From: JANXQE01 sp035651635
GTDB lineage: Bacteria; Verrucomicrobiota; Verrucomicrobiia; Limisphaerales; UBA8199
Assembly (NCBI GenBank): GCA_035651635.1
Contig: DASRFK010000002.1
Span: forward strand, 1-41,571
DNA: 41,571 nt
Direction: 5' to 3'
Made by a program: the position numbers and the translations under genes. Below, piece after piece: positions 41,217-41,571 of the stretch. Under the pieces are notes generated by a model. The model saw only the letters and a list, made by a program, of their open reading frames with translations, was not told the DNA's origin and did no database searches. Within the stretch, counting starts at the first letter, position 1. Every line of letters starts with the position of its first letter.

Positions 41217-41571
41217 CGTTTGGATCACCCTCGAATGCGCATCGTGCCGAATGCAGGCGGAACGCCGACCTTCCAGGAGCGTTTTTCCAACCCGGCTCTG
41301 ACAGCCGGTTAGCGCCCCGCTTTGCCAGGCTTCGGCGTTTGATGGTCGCGATTGAAAGCTGGCTGGTGGCGGCCGAAAGCACCATGAGCAGCATGACGGT
41401 TTGCTTTCGTTTGTACCCAACGCAGCCGGTATCGACCGCCAGCAGGAGGATCATGAAGAGCAGGAAGCCAATTCGAAAACGGCCCGGCAGTTTTAACGAG
41501 TGCAGGATGATGTTGCCGTGAATGGCATAAAAAAGGAGCGCTCCCACTACCCCCAAATCGCAAAGCAGTTC
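41209..41571 (-). CDS. C-terminal end of a polytopic membrane protein, probably Wzy polymerase or O-antigen ligase
   Basis: The frame is open to the right edge, so only about the last 120 residues are seen. The opening 'ELLCDLGVVGALLFYAIHGNI' in part fits the conserved end of Wzy/WaaL-like proteins, where a 'LLxELGxxGxLLFY' loop and helix occur. A second hydrophobic helix follows ('IGFLLFMILLLAVDTG'), then 'VGYKRKQTVMLLMVLSAAT', again Wzy-like. The last 50 residues are basic and cytoplasm-like. It overlaps the flippase start by 8 nt, consistent with a wzy-wzx pair. Confidence 0.65.
   Translation of the reverse strand, partial: ELLCDLGVVGALLFYAIHGNIILHSLKLPGRFRIGFLLFMILLLAVDTGCVGYKRKQTVMLLMVLSAATSQLSIATIKRRSLAKRGANRLSEPGWKNAPGRSAFRLHSARCAFEGDPNDV

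Noticed and set aside
40752..41312. 186-codon plus-strand ORF opposite the flippase and Wzy genes
   Set aside because: Very rich in Gln, Arg and Pro with no motif, and antisense to membrane proteins with clear helices; a shadow of their codon use.

Overview
The window most likely comes from a member of the Verrucomicrobiota (Pedosphaera/Limisphaera-like). This is inferred from gene content, not from a marker gene. The signs are a Gloeo/Verruco-repeat protein, a HEAT-repeat protein with an 'YQGKRLSAWL' N-terminus, an ECF sigma factor with a membrane-anchored C-terminal extension, BspA-type LRR proteins, LamG proteins, and exported proteins ending in an '(R/Q)F(Y/F)R(I/L)' tail. There is no rRNA, tRNA, CRISPR array or intact insertion sequence.

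Left part (1-8300), mostly minus strand: the 3' end of a HAD phosphatase gene; a secreted seven-repeat Gloeo/Verruco protein; a membrane-anchored HEAT-repeat protein; a decayed duplicate of a sigma-factor 5' end; a REP/MITE-like palindromic element; the intact sigma factor; a 17-bp stem-loop; a large FnIII/LamG/Ig/LamG exported protein; and a possible small membrane protein.

Middle part (8476-20863), plus strand: a tight cassette of AMP-forming acyl ligase, PrmC-like amide methyltransferase, acyl carrier protein, NadE-like PP-loop enzyme and AsnB-type amidotransferase. Three exported proteins follow (two BspA-like LRR proteins and a beta-propeller/Ig protein), then a hexapeptide acyltransferase.

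Right part (20860-41571), minus strand, read right to left: a 17-gene surface-polysaccharide locus. It holds a partial Wzy/ligase-like membrane protein, a Wzx flippase, a hexapeptide acyltransferase, a divergent deacetylase-like protein, two GT4 glycosyltransferases, a glucuronyl C5-epimerase-like protein, an ExoA-like GT2, a polysaccharide deacetylase, a WbpE-like aminotransferase, a WbpB-WbpD fusion, a second sugar aminotransferase, a methyltransferase, a PglC-like phosphoglycosyl transferase with an unusual C-terminal fusion, a WbpM/PglF-type 4,6-dehydratase, a WbpP-type 4-epimerase and an SGNH-like protein. Together these can make UDP-GalNAc/GalNAcA-type, 2,3-diamino-uronic and 4-amino-4,6-dideoxy sugars, load the first sugar on undecaprenyl phosphate, extend and modify the unit, and flip it.

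The most interesting points are four. (1) The ligase/PrmC-like/ACP/NadE-like/AsnB cassette looks like a pathway for a carrier-bound, amidated and perhaps N-methylated acyl group. (2) The phosphoglycosyl transferase carries a copy of the N-terminal half of the neighbouring WbpM-like protein behind its catalytic domain, so the usual long-PGT domain order is inverted. (3) Five otherwise unrelated exported proteins share a C-terminal domain. (4) A paralogous sigma-factor gene start survives as a remnant.
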